In this document: piece by piece, positions 43,449-52,047 of the stretch
Position numbering within the stretch: the first letter of the stretch is position 1
Layout: each line of letters opens with the position of its first letter
NCBI GenBank assembly: GCA_964351985.1
Contig: CAYGPR010000009.1
Span: 1 to 64,000, forward strand
DNA from: Meishania sp964351985
Lineage (GTDB): Bacteria > Bacteroidota > Bacteroidia > Flavobacteriales > Flavobacteriaceae
DNA: 64,000 nucleotides
Reading direction: 5' to 3'
Program-made: the position numbers and the translations under genes
The notes under the pieces: model-generated
The model's input: only the letters and a program-made list of their open reading frames with translations
What the model was told of the DNA's origin: nothing
Database searches by the model: none

Positions 43449-43456
43449 CAAAAATA
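43449..43456 (-). promoter_or_regulatory. -7 box TATTTTTG for the SulP gene
   Basis: Exact TAnnTTTG on the minus strand 16 bases upstream of the SulP start. Confidence 0.4.
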
Positions 43457-43501
43457 GGGCTATTTAGGGGATTAGCTGCAATAATGAGGGTTAAATGTGG
43501 C

Positions 43502-43617
43502 CGTCATTGCGAGGAGCTGAACGAATATTTAAGACGGCACAAGGCTAAAAGCGACGTGGCAATCTGTTACATTCACGTTCAGAAATAACAGATTGCCGCG
43601 CTACGCTCGCAATGGCG
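43502..43617. repeat. Palindromic intergenic repeat, copy 2
   Basis: About 116 bases opening CGTCATTGCGAGGAGCTGA and closing CTACGCTCGCAATGGCG, with inner arms GGCAATCTGTTA (about 43558-43569) and TAACAGATTGCC (about 43586-43597). It lies just after the dioxygenase stop codon. The arms are imperfect at the outer ends but clearly of the same family as the other copies. Confidence 0.8.
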
Positions 43618-43624
43618 ATTCCGA

Positions 43625-44599
43625 CTACCAATCCCGCAACCCCAACAACTTCTCTCCAAGTTCCGAAAGTTCGGCTGTTTCATATTTCGTCCGCTCCCAA
43701 TTTCTAGGATCTCCCGGAAAAGCATAGCCTTCGGGTGCGATTCGGTTCTTCCAAGAATTGATGCGCCATTCGCGCAATTCTTCATTTTCTTCTTCGGCGG
43801 GCATCATGGAAATGTATTGCGCAATGCGTACTTTATCTTTCGATTTGTTCGGGCGAATTCCGTGCGGTTCGGTACTATTGAAAATCAAGAGGTCGCCGGC
43901 CTCCATTTTAACCTTTACGATTTTGTCCCCAAGGTCTGAGATATCGGGTTGAAAATGGTCGCGGTCTTCGGGCTGGGTCAATTTCCAAGTATCATAATTT
44001 CGGTAGAGCCATGGAATACATTGAAATCCGCCCATATTCTCATCGGTCTGGTCGGCAAGCGCCAAGACACCTTGAACGTTTTGGGGTTTGGTTTCCGGGT
44101 CATAATCCCAATGAATGAACCCTTTCTTTTCTACACCTAGAGGTAAAGGAAAATTTAGGTTCGCTCGATCGATGGTTACCCAAAGTTTTTCAGTTCCCCA
44201 GACATCAACGAAAGCATCATATACGCGTTGCATTTGACGATTGTTCCAAAGGTGTTGGTTATTATATGCTTCCACCATTCCAGTTCCAGTCAATTCTTTC
44301 ATTTTCATTTCGGCTCGTGGAGGCGCATACCATGTTTCGGGGTCGTTAGGGTCTTTTTCGTCGAATTCCCAGATAAAATCCGCGGTAGCTTTTGCCTGTG
44401 CTACCGGGATAGCATTTTTGATGACGATATACCCGTTGTGCATCCAAAAATCCCAATCTTCTTCGCTCAACACGCGTAACGGTTTTCCATTGGAACGGTC
44501 GTTCAATTTTATTTTACTGCTGGTCGCAGTCGATGGGTTTCCGGGAATTTCCTCATGGGCCTTATTGGCCATCTCAACTTTGTATTTTTCCTGTTGCAT
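43625..44599 (-). CDS. Phytanoyl-CoA dioxygenase (PhyH)-family protein
   Basis: 324-residue 2-oxoglutarate/Fe(II)-dependent dioxygenase of the PhyH superfamily. Iron ligands are visible as H163-x-D165 (FIHWDYDPE) and His246 in TEPHGIRPN, with Arg249 as 2-oxoglutarate contact. The family hydroxylates very varied substrates, so the substrate is not known; the label phytanoyl-CoA should not be read literally. It is divergent from an AraC regulator 152 bases away, which probably controls it. Its stop is 7 bases from a palindromic repeat. Confidence 0.88.
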   Translation of the reverse strand: MQQEKYKVEMANKAHEEIPGNPSTATSSKIKLNDRSNGKPLRVLSEEDWDFWMHNGYIVIKNAIPVAQAKATADFIWEFDEKDPNDPETWYAPPRAEMKMKELTGTGMVEAYNNQHLWNNRQMQRVYDAFVDVWGTEKLWVTIDRANLNFPLPLGVEKKGFIHWDYDPETKPQNVQGVLALADQTDENMGGFQCIPWLYRNYDTWKLTQPEDRDHFQPDISDLGDKIVKVKMEAGDLLIFNSTEPHGIRPNKSKDKVRIAQYISMMPAEEENEELREWRINSWKNRIAPEGYAFPGDPRNWERTKYETAELSELGEKLLGLRDW

Positions 44600-44751
44600 C
44601 TTATATAGATTTTAAAGTGTTGCTCAATTGATGGTATAAAACTACTTCCAAATCATCATGGAATCCACCTTGATATTGACAACTATTTGAACAGTATTGA
44701 TATTTCATTCCGTTAAAACATAAATATGAGACAATTTTGTTATATTTCAAT

Positions 44752-45606
44752 ATGAAAATTGAGTTGGAAAGTATCAGTCCCGATTCCAAAAGTCCATTTC
44801 GGCTTTTACATAATCCTAAGCTGAACCATCTCTTTTATTGGCATTTTCATCCGGAATACGAATTGGTCTATATTGAGGGTGCAAACGGCACCCGTCATGT
44901 CGGGGACCATATTTCACAATACACGGATAGTGACCTCGTATTTATCGGGTCGAACATCCCCCATCTAAATTTTGATCATGGAGTTACCTCCTCATATCGC
45001 AAAGAAGTATTGCACATTAAACCTACTTTCAAGGATGTGTTCGCCGCCGAGTTACCCGAATTGAAATCATTGAATCGACTTTTGGAATTATCACGATACG
45101 GAATTGCATTTTCGGGTACTACGAAACAGGAAGTAGGGAAATTAATGAAAGAATTGCATCGATTACCCCCTTTCAAATTCTTCATGGAGGTCTTTCGGAT
45201 TCTGAAAATGGTTTCTCAAAGCTCGGAGTTAGAGCTACTGCATAAAAAACCCTTTGTCAATACCTATAGCAAAAAAGAACAAACCCGCATTCGGCAGATT
45301 TATGCCCTTATCGATGAACGCTACCAAGGTAAAATTACCGTTGATGAAGTAGCCGGACTATGCAATCTGAGCAAGCCCGCTTTTTGCCGCTATTTTAAAA
45401 AAGCGACGGGTAGTACCTTCATCGGATTTTTAAACCAATATCGCATAAGCCAAGCGAAAAGACTTTTGTTGATAGGCAAAAATGTAAGCGAAACCTGCTA
45501 TGAATGCGGATTTGAAAGTCTTTCTTATTTTAACCGGACGTTCAAAAAAGTGACCGGTGAGAACCCGTCCGATTTTAAAAAAAGACTGTTAGCGGATGGC
45601 GACTGA
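44752..45606 (+). CDS. AraC-family transcriptional regulator, divergent from the PhyH gene
   Basis: 284-residue regulator: cupin-like N-terminus (about 15-100; HFHPEYELVYIEGANGTRHVG) and AraC HTH (about 185-280; VDEVAGLCNLSKPAFCRYFK and ETCYECGFESLSYFNRTFKK). ATG 44752 is preferred over an in-frame TTG 15 bases upstream. The 152-base divergent gap with the PhyH-like dioxygenase makes that gene its likely target. This N-terminus is longer in sequence space from the other AraC protein in the window, so the two are not recent duplicates. Confidence 0.92.
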   Translation: MKIELESISPDSKSPFRLLHNPKLNHLFYWHFHPEYELVYIEGANGTRHVGDHISQYTDSDLVFIGSNIPHLNFDHGVTSSYRKEVLHIKPTFKDVFAAELPELKSLNRLLELSRYGIAFSGTTKQEVGKLMKELHRLPPFKFFMEVFRILKMVSQSSELELLHKKPFVNTYSKKEQTRIRQIYALIDERYQGKITVDEVAGLCNLSKPAFCRYFKKATGSTFIGFLNQYRISQAKRLLLIGKNVSETCYECGFESLSYFNRTFKKVTGENPSDFKKRLLADGD

Positions 45607-45685
45607 TTTCAGTTTGCGTTAAAAAAAATACTAAAAGAGGCTGTATGCTGGTCATGTAATTTCTATCTTACCTTAAAATCAATTT

Positions 45686-46075
45686 ATGAAAATGAAAAAT
45701 ATTATTATTCTTTCAGGTCTATTTTTATTCCTCTTTACTTCTTGCGCACATCGATTGGTTGGAACATGGAATGTACAAAAATACGAACGAAAGACTCCTG
45801 GAGAAGAAGGCATGTCGGTCAGCAATATTGGCAAAATAACCTTTGACAAAAATGGTTCAGGAGAAAAGAACCTTGACTATTCGCTTTTGGGGATTTCTGC
45901 AAAGGACGTTACCCCCTTTCAATGGTCAGCAACGGATCAGTTCGTTACTATCGAGGGAGAAAATTCGGAGATTACCAAGACGTGGATCTATATCGAGAAC
46001 AAATCCAAGTTTCAAAAATGGCAATCGACAGATGGTGCCAATAATGTGCAGACCTTGGAACTAGCAAAGGACTGA
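45686..46075 (+). CDS. Lipocalin-like small lipoprotein
   Basis: 129-residue lipoprotein: signal MKMKNIIILSGLFLFLFTSC with the lipid-anchored Cys at 20. The mature domain begins RLVGTWNVQKYERK, the usual opening of the lipocalin-like beta-barrel family in Bacteroidota (GTWN near the N-terminus), with FDKNGSGEK in the second strand. It probably binds a small hydrophobic ligand or acts structurally; not proven. Its stop is one base from the DUF421 start, so the two are co-transcribed. Confidence 0.82.
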   Translation: MKMKNIIILSGLFLFLFTSCAHRLVGTWNVQKYERKTPGEEGMSVSNIGKITFDKNGSGEKNLDYSLLGISAKDVTPFQWSATDQFVTIEGENSEITKTWIYIENKSKFQKWQSTDGANNVQTLELAKD

Positions 46076-46076
46076 A

Positions 46077-46598
46077 ATGGATATATTTAAAATCATGGAG
46101 TTTTCCGTCATCCTAAAAATGCTTTTGGCCGGGGTATGTATCTATGTTTATATTCTTATCATCACAAGAATTGCCGGAAAGCGCACCTTCGCCAAGATGA
46201 GTAGTTTTGACTTCGCCGTGACCATAGCCATGGGATCCATATTGGCCGATGCCGTAAACAAAGCGGGCAGTAGTCTGATGCCCGCTTTTGTTTCGTTGGC
46301 AATTTTGGTCGCACTTCAAGTACTATTCGCCAAATTCAGGTCTTCATCGAACAAATTTGAAAAGGTGGTCTCGAATACTCCCATTCTATTAATGGACGGG
46401 AGCAACATTTTAAAAGACAATCTCAAAAGGGCTCTTGTCAGTGAAGCGGACTTAATGGGAAAACTACGCGAAGCGAACGTGCTACAGCTCTCACAGGTTA
46501 AAGCTGTGGTTTTTGAAACGACAGGGGATATTTCGGTTTTGCATACTACAAATGATGTAACCGTTGATGAAATTATAATGCAAGACGTAGACCAATAA
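46077..46598 (+). CDS. DUF421 (YetF-like) membrane protein
   Basis: 173-residue membrane protein: three N-terminal helices (about 8-28, 40-58, 63-80) and a soluble C-terminal domain (about 95-170) with NTPILLMDGSNILKDNLKRALVSEADL, the DUF421 signature. ITRIAGKRTFAKMSSFDFAVTIAMGS is also characteristic. In Bacillus, YetF-type proteins occur in spore or stress contexts; function here is unknown. ATG 46077 follows the lipocalin stop by one base; ATG 46095 is a possible alternative. Confidence 0.9.
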   Translation: MDIFKIMEFSVILKMLLAGVCIYVYILIITRIAGKRTFAKMSSFDFAVTIAMGSILADAVNKAGSSLMPAFVSLAILVALQVLFAKFRSSSNKFEKVVSNTPILLMDGSNILKDNLKRALVSEADLMGKLREANVLQLSQVKAVVFETTGDISVLHTTNDVTVDEIIMQDVDQ

Positions 46599-46621
46599 GA
46601 AATCGGAAAAACTACAAACGA

Positions 46622-46652
46622 AAACCGCCCCGACACTACATCGGGGCGGTTT
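46622..46652. terminator. Bidirectional terminator with 12-bp GC-rich stem
   Basis: Stem AAACCGCCCCGA (46622-46633) / TCGGGGCGGTTT (46641-46652), loop of 7. It separates the DUF421 gene and the convergent lipoprotein gene. Followed immediately by the shared 16-mer at 46659. Confidence 0.8.
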
Positions 46653-46658
46653 CCTAAC

Positions 46659-46674
46659 TAAATAACCAACCAAA
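46659..46674. repeat. 16-mer TAAATAACCAACCAAA, copy 2
   Basis: Identical to the 16-mer at 12255-12270. In both places it lies directly beside a GC-rich hairpin (TTTCC then TAA in between). It also overlaps the start of a repeat-arm-like stretch. Confidence 0.6.
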
Positions 46675-46683
46675 AAATCTTTA

Positions 46684-46706
46684 CTTCGACTGCGCTCAGT
46701 ATAACA
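46684..46706. repeat. Half-copy of a palindromic repeat arm
   Basis: CTTCGACTGCGCTCAGTATA plus ACA, resembling the CTTCGGCTACGCTCAGGATGACA arm of the palindromic element family; no second arm is evident. Confidence 0.4.
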
Positions 46707-46742
46707 GTCTCGGACTTTTATCTTTTTTAATATTTCTTTCTC

Positions 46743-47654
46743 CTATAATTGTCGTAATCTTTTGACTTTCATTACAGGATTCGAAGTTTTTTGTCTTTTC
46801 TTGACCGTCGAGCCCTTGCCCGATTTCAAGTACTGCTGATACCCTCTTCCTTTAAACTCATATACCGTTTCGCTACTTGGGTGGTACAGCTCGATTGTAC
46901 TATCATTAATAACGTAGAGTTCAAAGTAATCATTGCCCATGGTATCATAAGCGAGTGTTAAAGTTTTAAGCGTTTCATCGTTTTCTACGTCGTACACCTG
47001 ATAATCGCCCTCAAAATCCCATTGCAAATTGCTAACCGCTGTACCGGGAGCATCGATTGAGGACCTAAAAAAGGATGGAAGAAATTGTAAAAAGTTCTCA
47101 TCATCAAAATCGTTCAAGGCACCTTCTTCACTGGCATAGGTCTTTTCCCAAGCATCGTATTCTTGAAGGAAATAGTTGATATTGTCATAGAAAACAAAGT
47201 CATAATCGAAGTTGTTGATGTTATATCCCTTCATATAATAAGACGTATCCGATCTAGAATCATAAAGTTCGATGGTGTTTCCGTTAACCGCAAAGACATC
47301 CAATAACCACAGTCCGTCAGCATCGTGGTCGATTTCTACGGTTCCGCGAAGGGTGCTGTAATAACCCACATCGATTCCGAAGCCGTTTCCGGTCTTACCG
47401 ATTCCCACAATATTATTGTTGGCATATACGGTGCCTGTATCAAAAGAAATAGTAAAGGCACGTTGTAAAAATGGCACTTCCCCATTACCTTGTGTCGCAT
47501 TAATATCGACATACCAAAGATCATACGACTGCAGAACCTGATCCGTATTGAAAGCTGATTCCTCAATGAAATCGTCTTGGATGATAGTCTCGGTATAACA
47601 AGAGGTCAACAATGTTCCGATGAGCAATAGTCCGAATAGTAGTTTTGTCTTCAT
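46743..47654 (-). CDS. Lipoprotein with two tandem internal repeats, function unknown
   Basis: 303-residue lipoprotein, lipobox LLTSC with Cys19. The mature part is two copies of a domain of about 110-120 residues. Copy 1 (about 40-150) opens LQSYDLWYVD and closes NTIELYDSRSDTSYYMKGY; copy 2 (about 160-275) opens LQEYDAWEKT and closes STIELYHPSSETVYEFKGRGY. A basic tail follows (KKRQKTSNPVMKVKR). It looks beta-sheet-rich and extracytoplasmic. I do not recognise a characterised family; relatives may carry implausible enzyme labels. It is expressed alone, convergent with DUF421. Confidence 0.78.
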   Translation of the reverse strand: MKTKLLFGLLLIGTLLTSCYTETIIQDDFIEESAFNTDQVLQSYDLWYVDINATQGNGEVPFLQRAFTISFDTGTVYANNNIVGIGKTGNGFGIDVGYYSTLRGTVEIDHDADGLWLLDVFAVNGNTIELYDSRSDTSYYMKGYNINNFDYDFVFYDNINYFLQEYDAWEKTYASEEGALNDFDDENFLQFLPSFFRSSIDAPGTAVSNLQWDFEGDYQVYDVENDETLKTLTLAYDTMGNDYFELYVINDSTIELYHPSSETVYEFKGRGYQQYLKSGKGSTVKKRQKTSNPVMKVKRLRQL

Positions 47655-47756
47655 GATAGTGATATTTATAATTCCACTTAGGATAAAACAATTCTCGTGC
47701 CATTATTTTTAACTGATTGATAATCAGTAATTTCATATTCTAATTTTTATTTGGAG

Positions 47757-47764
47757 TATTTTTG
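47757..47764 (+). promoter_or_regulatory. -7 box TATTTTTG for gpsA
   Basis: Exact TAnnTTTG 18 bases before ATG 47782. Confidence 0.45.
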
Positions 47765-47781
47765 GACAATTAAAGAATCAA

Positions 47782-48783
47782 ATGGATAACACGTTGAAAT
47801 TCGCAGTCCTCGGAGGTGGAAGTTGGGCCACGGCTATCGTTAAAATGTTGTTGGAAAACCAAGAAAAAGTGGGCTGGTATATGCGGAGTTCCGATGCTGT
47901 GGAATATATCAAGACCGAAAAGCACAACCCCAACTACTTGACTTCGGTGGAGTTCCATACCGAGCAATTGGAACTTACCTATGACATCAATGAGGCCGTT
48001 TCGAAATCAGAAATTTTGATTTTTGCAATCCCTTCTGCGTTCTTAGAAAATGAACTACAAAAGCTGACAGTTTCCATAAAAGATAAAATTATCTTTTCGG
48101 CCATCAAGGGAATCGTGCCCGAAACAGGATTGATCGTTGGAGAACATTTTCATGACAAATACGACATCCCCTTCGAAAATATTGGTGTTATTACCGGCCC
48201 ATGTCATGCCGAAGAAGTGGCATTGGAGCGTTTATCGTATTTGACCATCGCCTGTGCGGACCAAACCAAGGCAAAGCTAGTAGCACAGAACTTGAGCAGC
48301 CATTACATCAAAACCAAAATATCTGACGATATCATCGGTACCGAATATGCCGCCATGCTCAAGAACATTTACGCACTTGCTGCTGGAATTTACCATGGAT
48401 TGGGTTACGGAGACAACTTTCAAAGCGTCTTGATGAGCAACGCGATCCGTGAAATGAAACGCTATATCAAACGGGTGCATAAAATGAAACGCAACATCAA
48501 TAACTCTGCCTATCTGGGCGATTTATTGGTTACAGGCTACTCCACCTTTAGTAGAAACCGAATGTTCGGAAATATGATCGGTAAGGGCTATACCGTTAAA
48601 AGTGCCCAAATGGAAATGAAAATGGTCGCTGAAGGGTATTACGCAGCCAAGACAACTTTCGAGCAAAAGGCCAAATTCAAGAAGAAAGTAAAAACACCTA
48701 TTATCGATGCGGTTTATAACGTACTCTACGAAAACGGGAATGCAAAAAGGGTTTTTATGGAATTGACGGATAAATTAGATTGA
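47782..48783 (+). CDS. gpsA: NAD(P)H-dependent glycerol-3-phosphate dehydrogenase
   Basis: Reduces dihydroxyacetone phosphate to sn-glycerol-3-phosphate for phospholipid synthesis; cytosolic. 333 residues, normal. Rossmann motif AVLGGGSWATAIVKML at the N-terminus, the phosphate-site FSAIKGIVPETG and VITGPCHAEEV, then catalytic Lys in EYAAMLKNIYALAAGIYHGLGYGDN (about 190-214). It lies 5' to an AT-rich hydrolase and to the oppositely oriented glpD/glpK pair, which degrade glycerol; together they close a glycerol-3-phosphate cycle. Confidence 0.95.
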   Translation: MDNTLKFAVLGGGSWATAIVKMLLENQEKVGWYMRSSDAVEYIKTEKHNPNYLTSVEFHTEQLELTYDINEAVSKSEILIFAIPSAFLENELQKLTVSIKDKIIFSAIKGIVPETGLIVGEHFHDKYDIPFENIGVITGPCHAEEVALERLSYLTIACADQTKAKLVAQNLSSHYIKTKISDDIIGTEYAAMLKNIYALAAGIYHGLGYGDNFQSVLMSNAIREMKRYIKRVHKMKRNINNSAYLGDLLVTGYSTFSRNRMFGNMIGKGYTVKSAQMEMKMVAEGYYAAKTTFEQKAKFKKKVKTPIIDAVYNVLYENGNAKRVFMELTDKLD

Positions 48784-48824
48784 AGAAAGTTTCCCTATCT
48801 TAGAATCAATCAATACCAATAATT

Positions 48825-50219
48825 ATGCGTTCATGGCTGCTATTAATTTTTACCGCTCTCCTATTTAACTGCAATACGACCTCTCCCGATGTAACAATAG
48901 ATGGAATTCTAGAAGTTCCTGAAAACCGGGAAAATCCTGATTCTCGAACCCTTAAATTAGTCTATAAGGTTTTAAAAGCGAAGGACACCACTTCTCATAA
49001 GAAACCTATAGTTTTATTACAAGGCGGCCCTGGAGCAGCAACCTTAATCATGGAAAAGTTTTGGGAAAACCACCCGTTTAGAAACAGTAGGGATATTGTA
49101 CTGATGGACCAACGTGGAACTGGTGCGTCTGAGGCGAGCTGTATAAATATTGGCGAAGCCATATTTGCGATTGTAAGACAAGACCTGGATTATGAAAAGG
49201 AAGTATGGGCTTTGGACTCCATCTTTAAAAAATGTAATTTGAACCTTAAGCAAAATGCAATAGATTTAGCAGGATATAACAGTCGAGAAAATGCAGCGGA
49301 TTTTGAAGATTTACGTAAAGCTTTGGGATATAAAAAATGGAATCTGTTTGGTGCTTCTTATGGTTCTCGGCTGGGTTTGACCATTATGCGTGATTTTCCG
49401 AATAGTGTTAGAAGCTCAATATTTATAGGAGTTTTTCCTCCCGAATATCAATTATTCGGAGAATTAATTGACAATTTTGAAAATTCACTTTTTGAAGTTC
49501 TTCAGCGTTGCGAGCAAAATGAGAATTGTAATCGCCTATACCCAAATCTTAAAAAACGGTTATTAAAAACCTTGAAAAAATTGGAGTCCGAGCCTTTGCT
49601 CTTTGATTACAACTCCAAATCTTTTATTCTGAACCGCCGCGATGCGTTGCTGTTGTTACACCAGTCACTTTACAGTCGCTATTCAATTGAACATATACCC
49701 AAAATTATAGATGCCTTGGAGAAAGGTAAATCTGAACCTATCAGAAATGCCTTCAAAAGCCTTGAGTTCATTTATAATCTTGTTAATTGGCCCATGAACA
49801 ATTCGGTCATGGCCTATGAAGAACTACCTTTTCTCGATAGTCTGAAAATAAAAAAGGCATTGGAAAAATCAGAGTTGGGATTTGACATATTAACTTTTGA
49901 AGGATTTAACTCACTATCCAATTGGCATCCCTATAGGGCTTCTGATTTTGAAAACCAACCTGTAATTTCTGAGATTCCTACACTTATGATATCGGGTAGT
50001 TTAGACCCCGTCACTCCACCACGTAATGCTATAGGAGCTTTAAAAAATCTGGAAAATGGTTATGGGGTTATTTTTCCCGACGAAAGTCATGATCTATTTA
50101 ATCCTTGTTTTTTACAGATTACAGAAGACTTTATCAACAATCCTACCCAAAAGCCGAATTCAGCTTGTAGTTCGGTAAGAAATCCTATTGAGTGGAACTT
50201 ATCAAACTCGCTCCAATGA
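48825..50219 (+). CDS. Alpha/beta-hydrolase lipoprotein, tripeptidyl/proline-peptidase-like
   Basis: 464-residue lipoprotein (lipobox LLFNC, Cys16) with an alpha/beta-hydrolase fold like proline iminopeptidases and Streptomyces tripeptidyl aminopeptidases (TAP-like C-terminus). GGPG (67-70) is the oxyanion loop, DQRGTGAS follows, nucleophile Ser178 lies in FGASYGSRLG, Asp in ISGSLDPVTPP and His in PDESHDLFNPCF. It is noticeably more AT-rich than its neighbours (hand counts of three 60-base stretches: 33-37% GC) and its codons are A/T-ending, suggesting recent gain. Its end overlaps the convergent glpD by 18 bases. Confidence 0.88.
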   Translation: MRSWLLLIFTALLFNCNTTSPDVTIDGILEVPENRENPDSRTLKLVYKVLKAKDTTSHKKPIVLLQGGPGAATLIMEKFWENHPFRNSRDIVLMDQRGTGASEASCINIGEAIFAIVRQDLDYEKEVWALDSIFKKCNLNLKQNAIDLAGYNSRENAADFEDLRKALGYKKWNLFGASYGSRLGLTIMRDFPNSVRSSIFIGVFPPEYQLFGELIDNFENSLFEVLQRCEQNENCNRLYPNLKKRLLKTLKKLESEPLLFDYNSKSFILNRRDALLLLHQSLYSRYSIEHIPKIIDALEKGKSEPIRNAFKSLEFIYNLVNWPMNNSVMAYEELPFLDSLKIKKALEKSELGFDILTFEGFNSLSNWHPYRASDFENQPVISEIPTLMISGSLDPVTPPRNAIGALKNLENGYGVIFPDESHDLFNPCFLQITEDFINNPTQKPNSACSSVRNPIEWNLSNSLQ

Positions 50220-51866
50220 AAAGTTCGAATGTTCTTCGATTTGGGCAAGCAATTCTTCTCTCCAAGATGCAATCTTAACGTCGTCTACTTTGAAAATCGA
50301 TTTAAATTCTTCCAAAATAGGTTCCATCAAAATGCGAACACTTTCGATATCAAAATATAAGCGACCTGTTCTTCTGATAAAGAAATCCATTGGGGTCTGC
50401 ACCATTTCATGATTGATACCAAAACGAAGTTCGGCCTTGGCCATTCGCACATATTTGTCCTTGTCTTTTAAGGAAGCGAAGGTTTCCAAAATGGTTTCGG
50501 TCTGTTTGCCATAGTTGGTTACCAAAAACCAAGCATGGTGTTCGGTAAAACCATCTAGTTTTATGCGGTCATAGATTTCAGAAATGTATTTCTTAACGTG
50601 TTTGAACTTTTTAAAATCAACGTTTCCGCAAAGCGGAATTTCATCAGTATAGCACTCTTTTAATTTCTTGCCGTCTTCTTCAAAATTTTTGACGATGCGG
50701 TCTACCACCCGCTCGGCCATTTTGCGGTAGCCCGTCAATTTTCCGCCCGCGATACTGATCAAACCGGTATCGGAAGTAAAAATTTCATCCTTTCGCGAAA
50801 GTTCGGAGGCCGATTTTCCTTCTTCATGAATCAACGGTCGTAGTCCTGCCCATGAGGATACAATATCCTCCATTTCCAATTCGATTTTCGGGAACATATT
50901 GTTGACGGCGGATAACAAGTAAATGGCGTCGGCCAAATCGATTCCGACATTGTCTTTATCCTTATTGAAATTAGTATCGGTTGTGCCCACATACGTCACT
51001 TTTCCGCGGGGAATCGCGAACATCATCCGCCCATCGGGCACATCAAAATAGACCGATTGTTTTACGGGAAGTTTCTCATGCGGAAAGACCAAATGCACGC
51101 CTTTGGTCAAATGCAGTTGTTTCCCCTTTTTCGAATTGTTGACACTTCGTAATTCATCGACCCAAGGGCCAGCTGCGTTAATGACATATTTTGATTTTAT
51201 CTCGATGTCCTTATCGGAAACCACATCTTTCACCTTTACCCCAGCAACCTTTTCATCGGTATACACAAAATCGGTCACCTCGGCATAATTCAAGGCCACG
51301 GCACCATATTTCAAACTTGTTTTGATATTCTCAATGGTCAAACGCGCATCATCGGTGCGGTACTCCGCATAATACCCTGCACCCTTCAATATTTTTTTTG
51401 GAAGTAATGGTTCCAATTTCATGGCCTCCTTTTTCTCCAGCATTTTACGTTTGTCATCGCCTGTTACCTGGGCCAGAATATCGTATACCTTGAGGCCAAT
51501 CGAAGTCAACCATTTCCCGTAGGAACCATTCTCGATAAGCGGCAATAACATCTTTTCGGGAAGCACCAAATGCGGAGCCAATTTATGTACAATGGCGCGT
51601 TCAGAACCCACTTCTTTGACCAGCCAAAAATCGAATTGTTTCAAATAACGGAGGCCGCCATGAATCAGTTTGGTGGATTTGCTACTCGTACCCGAGGCAA
51701 AATCGCCTTTTTCGACAAGTGCAACTCTTAGCCCGCGGGAGGCGGCATCAAGGGCGATTCCGCCCCCTGTGATGCCCCCGCCAATGACGACCAGGTCGTA
51801 TTCTTCTTTGGAGAGTTTTTTTATTGTAGCTTCTCTATCTAGGTTTGAGAATTTAATGTTTTTCAT
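50202..51866 (-). CDS. glpD: FAD-dependent glycerol-3-phosphate dehydrogenase
   Basis: Oxidises sn-glycerol-3-phosphate to dihydroxyacetone phosphate and passes electrons to the quinone pool; peripheral inner-membrane flavoprotein. 554 residues: FAD-binding VVIGGGITGGGIALDAASRG (about 26-45), FASGTSSKSTKLIHGGLRYL, PRGKVTYVGTTDT and a C-terminal DAO-type domain (about 405-530). Lies downstream of glpK on the same strand with a palindromic repeat between them. No glycerol facilitator gene is seen here. Confidence 0.95.
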   Translation of the reverse strand: MKNIKFSNLDREATIKKLSKEEYDLVVIGGGITGGGIALDAASRGLRVALVEKGDFASGTSSKSTKLIHGGLRYLKQFDFWLVKEVGSERAIVHKLAPHLVLPEKMLLPLIENGSYGKWLTSIGLKVYDILAQVTGDDKRKMLEKKEAMKLEPLLPKKILKGAGYYAEYRTDDARLTIENIKTSLKYGAVALNYAEVTDFVYTDEKVAGVKVKDVVSDKDIEIKSKYVINAAGPWVDELRSVNNSKKGKQLHLTKGVHLVFPHEKLPVKQSVYFDVPDGRMMFAIPRGKVTYVGTTDTNFNKDKDNVGIDLADAIYLLSAVNNMFPKIELEMEDIVSSWAGLRPLIHEEGKSASELSRKDEIFTSDTGLISIAGGKLTGYRKMAERVVDRIVKNFEEDGKKLKECYTDEIPLCGNVDFKKFKHVKKYISEIYDRIKLDGFTEHHAWFLVTNYGKQTETILETFASLKDKDKYVRMAKAELRFGINHEMVQTPMDFFIRRTGRLYFDIESVRILMEPILEEFKSIFKVDDVKIASWREELLAQIEEHSNFSLERV

Positions 51867-51887
51867 TTAGTAATTTTCTTTTTTCTT

Positions 51888-52043
51888 CGTCTTTGCGAGG
51901 AGCCAACCAAATGGTCAAAATCAAGTACCAACATTTGCGGCGACGTGGCAATCTGTTGAAAATCTTACTGAGATTCGACAGATTACTTCGTCGCTTTATA
52001 AAATAGTCTACTTCAACTTTTTAGTCAGCTCCTCGCAAAGACG
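51888..52043. repeat. Palindromic intergenic repeat, copy 3 (156 bp, 16-bp terminal arms)
   Basis: Perfect terminal inverted repeat CGTCTTTGCGAGGAGC (51888-51903) / GCTCCTCGCAAAGACG (52028-52043); internal arms GGCAATCTGTTGAA and the imperfect partner TTCGACAGATTACTTCG. It lies between glpD and glpK and ends 4 bases from the glpK stop, so it may set glpK mRNA 3' ends. Confidence 0.88.
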
Positions 52044-52047
52044 CTTT

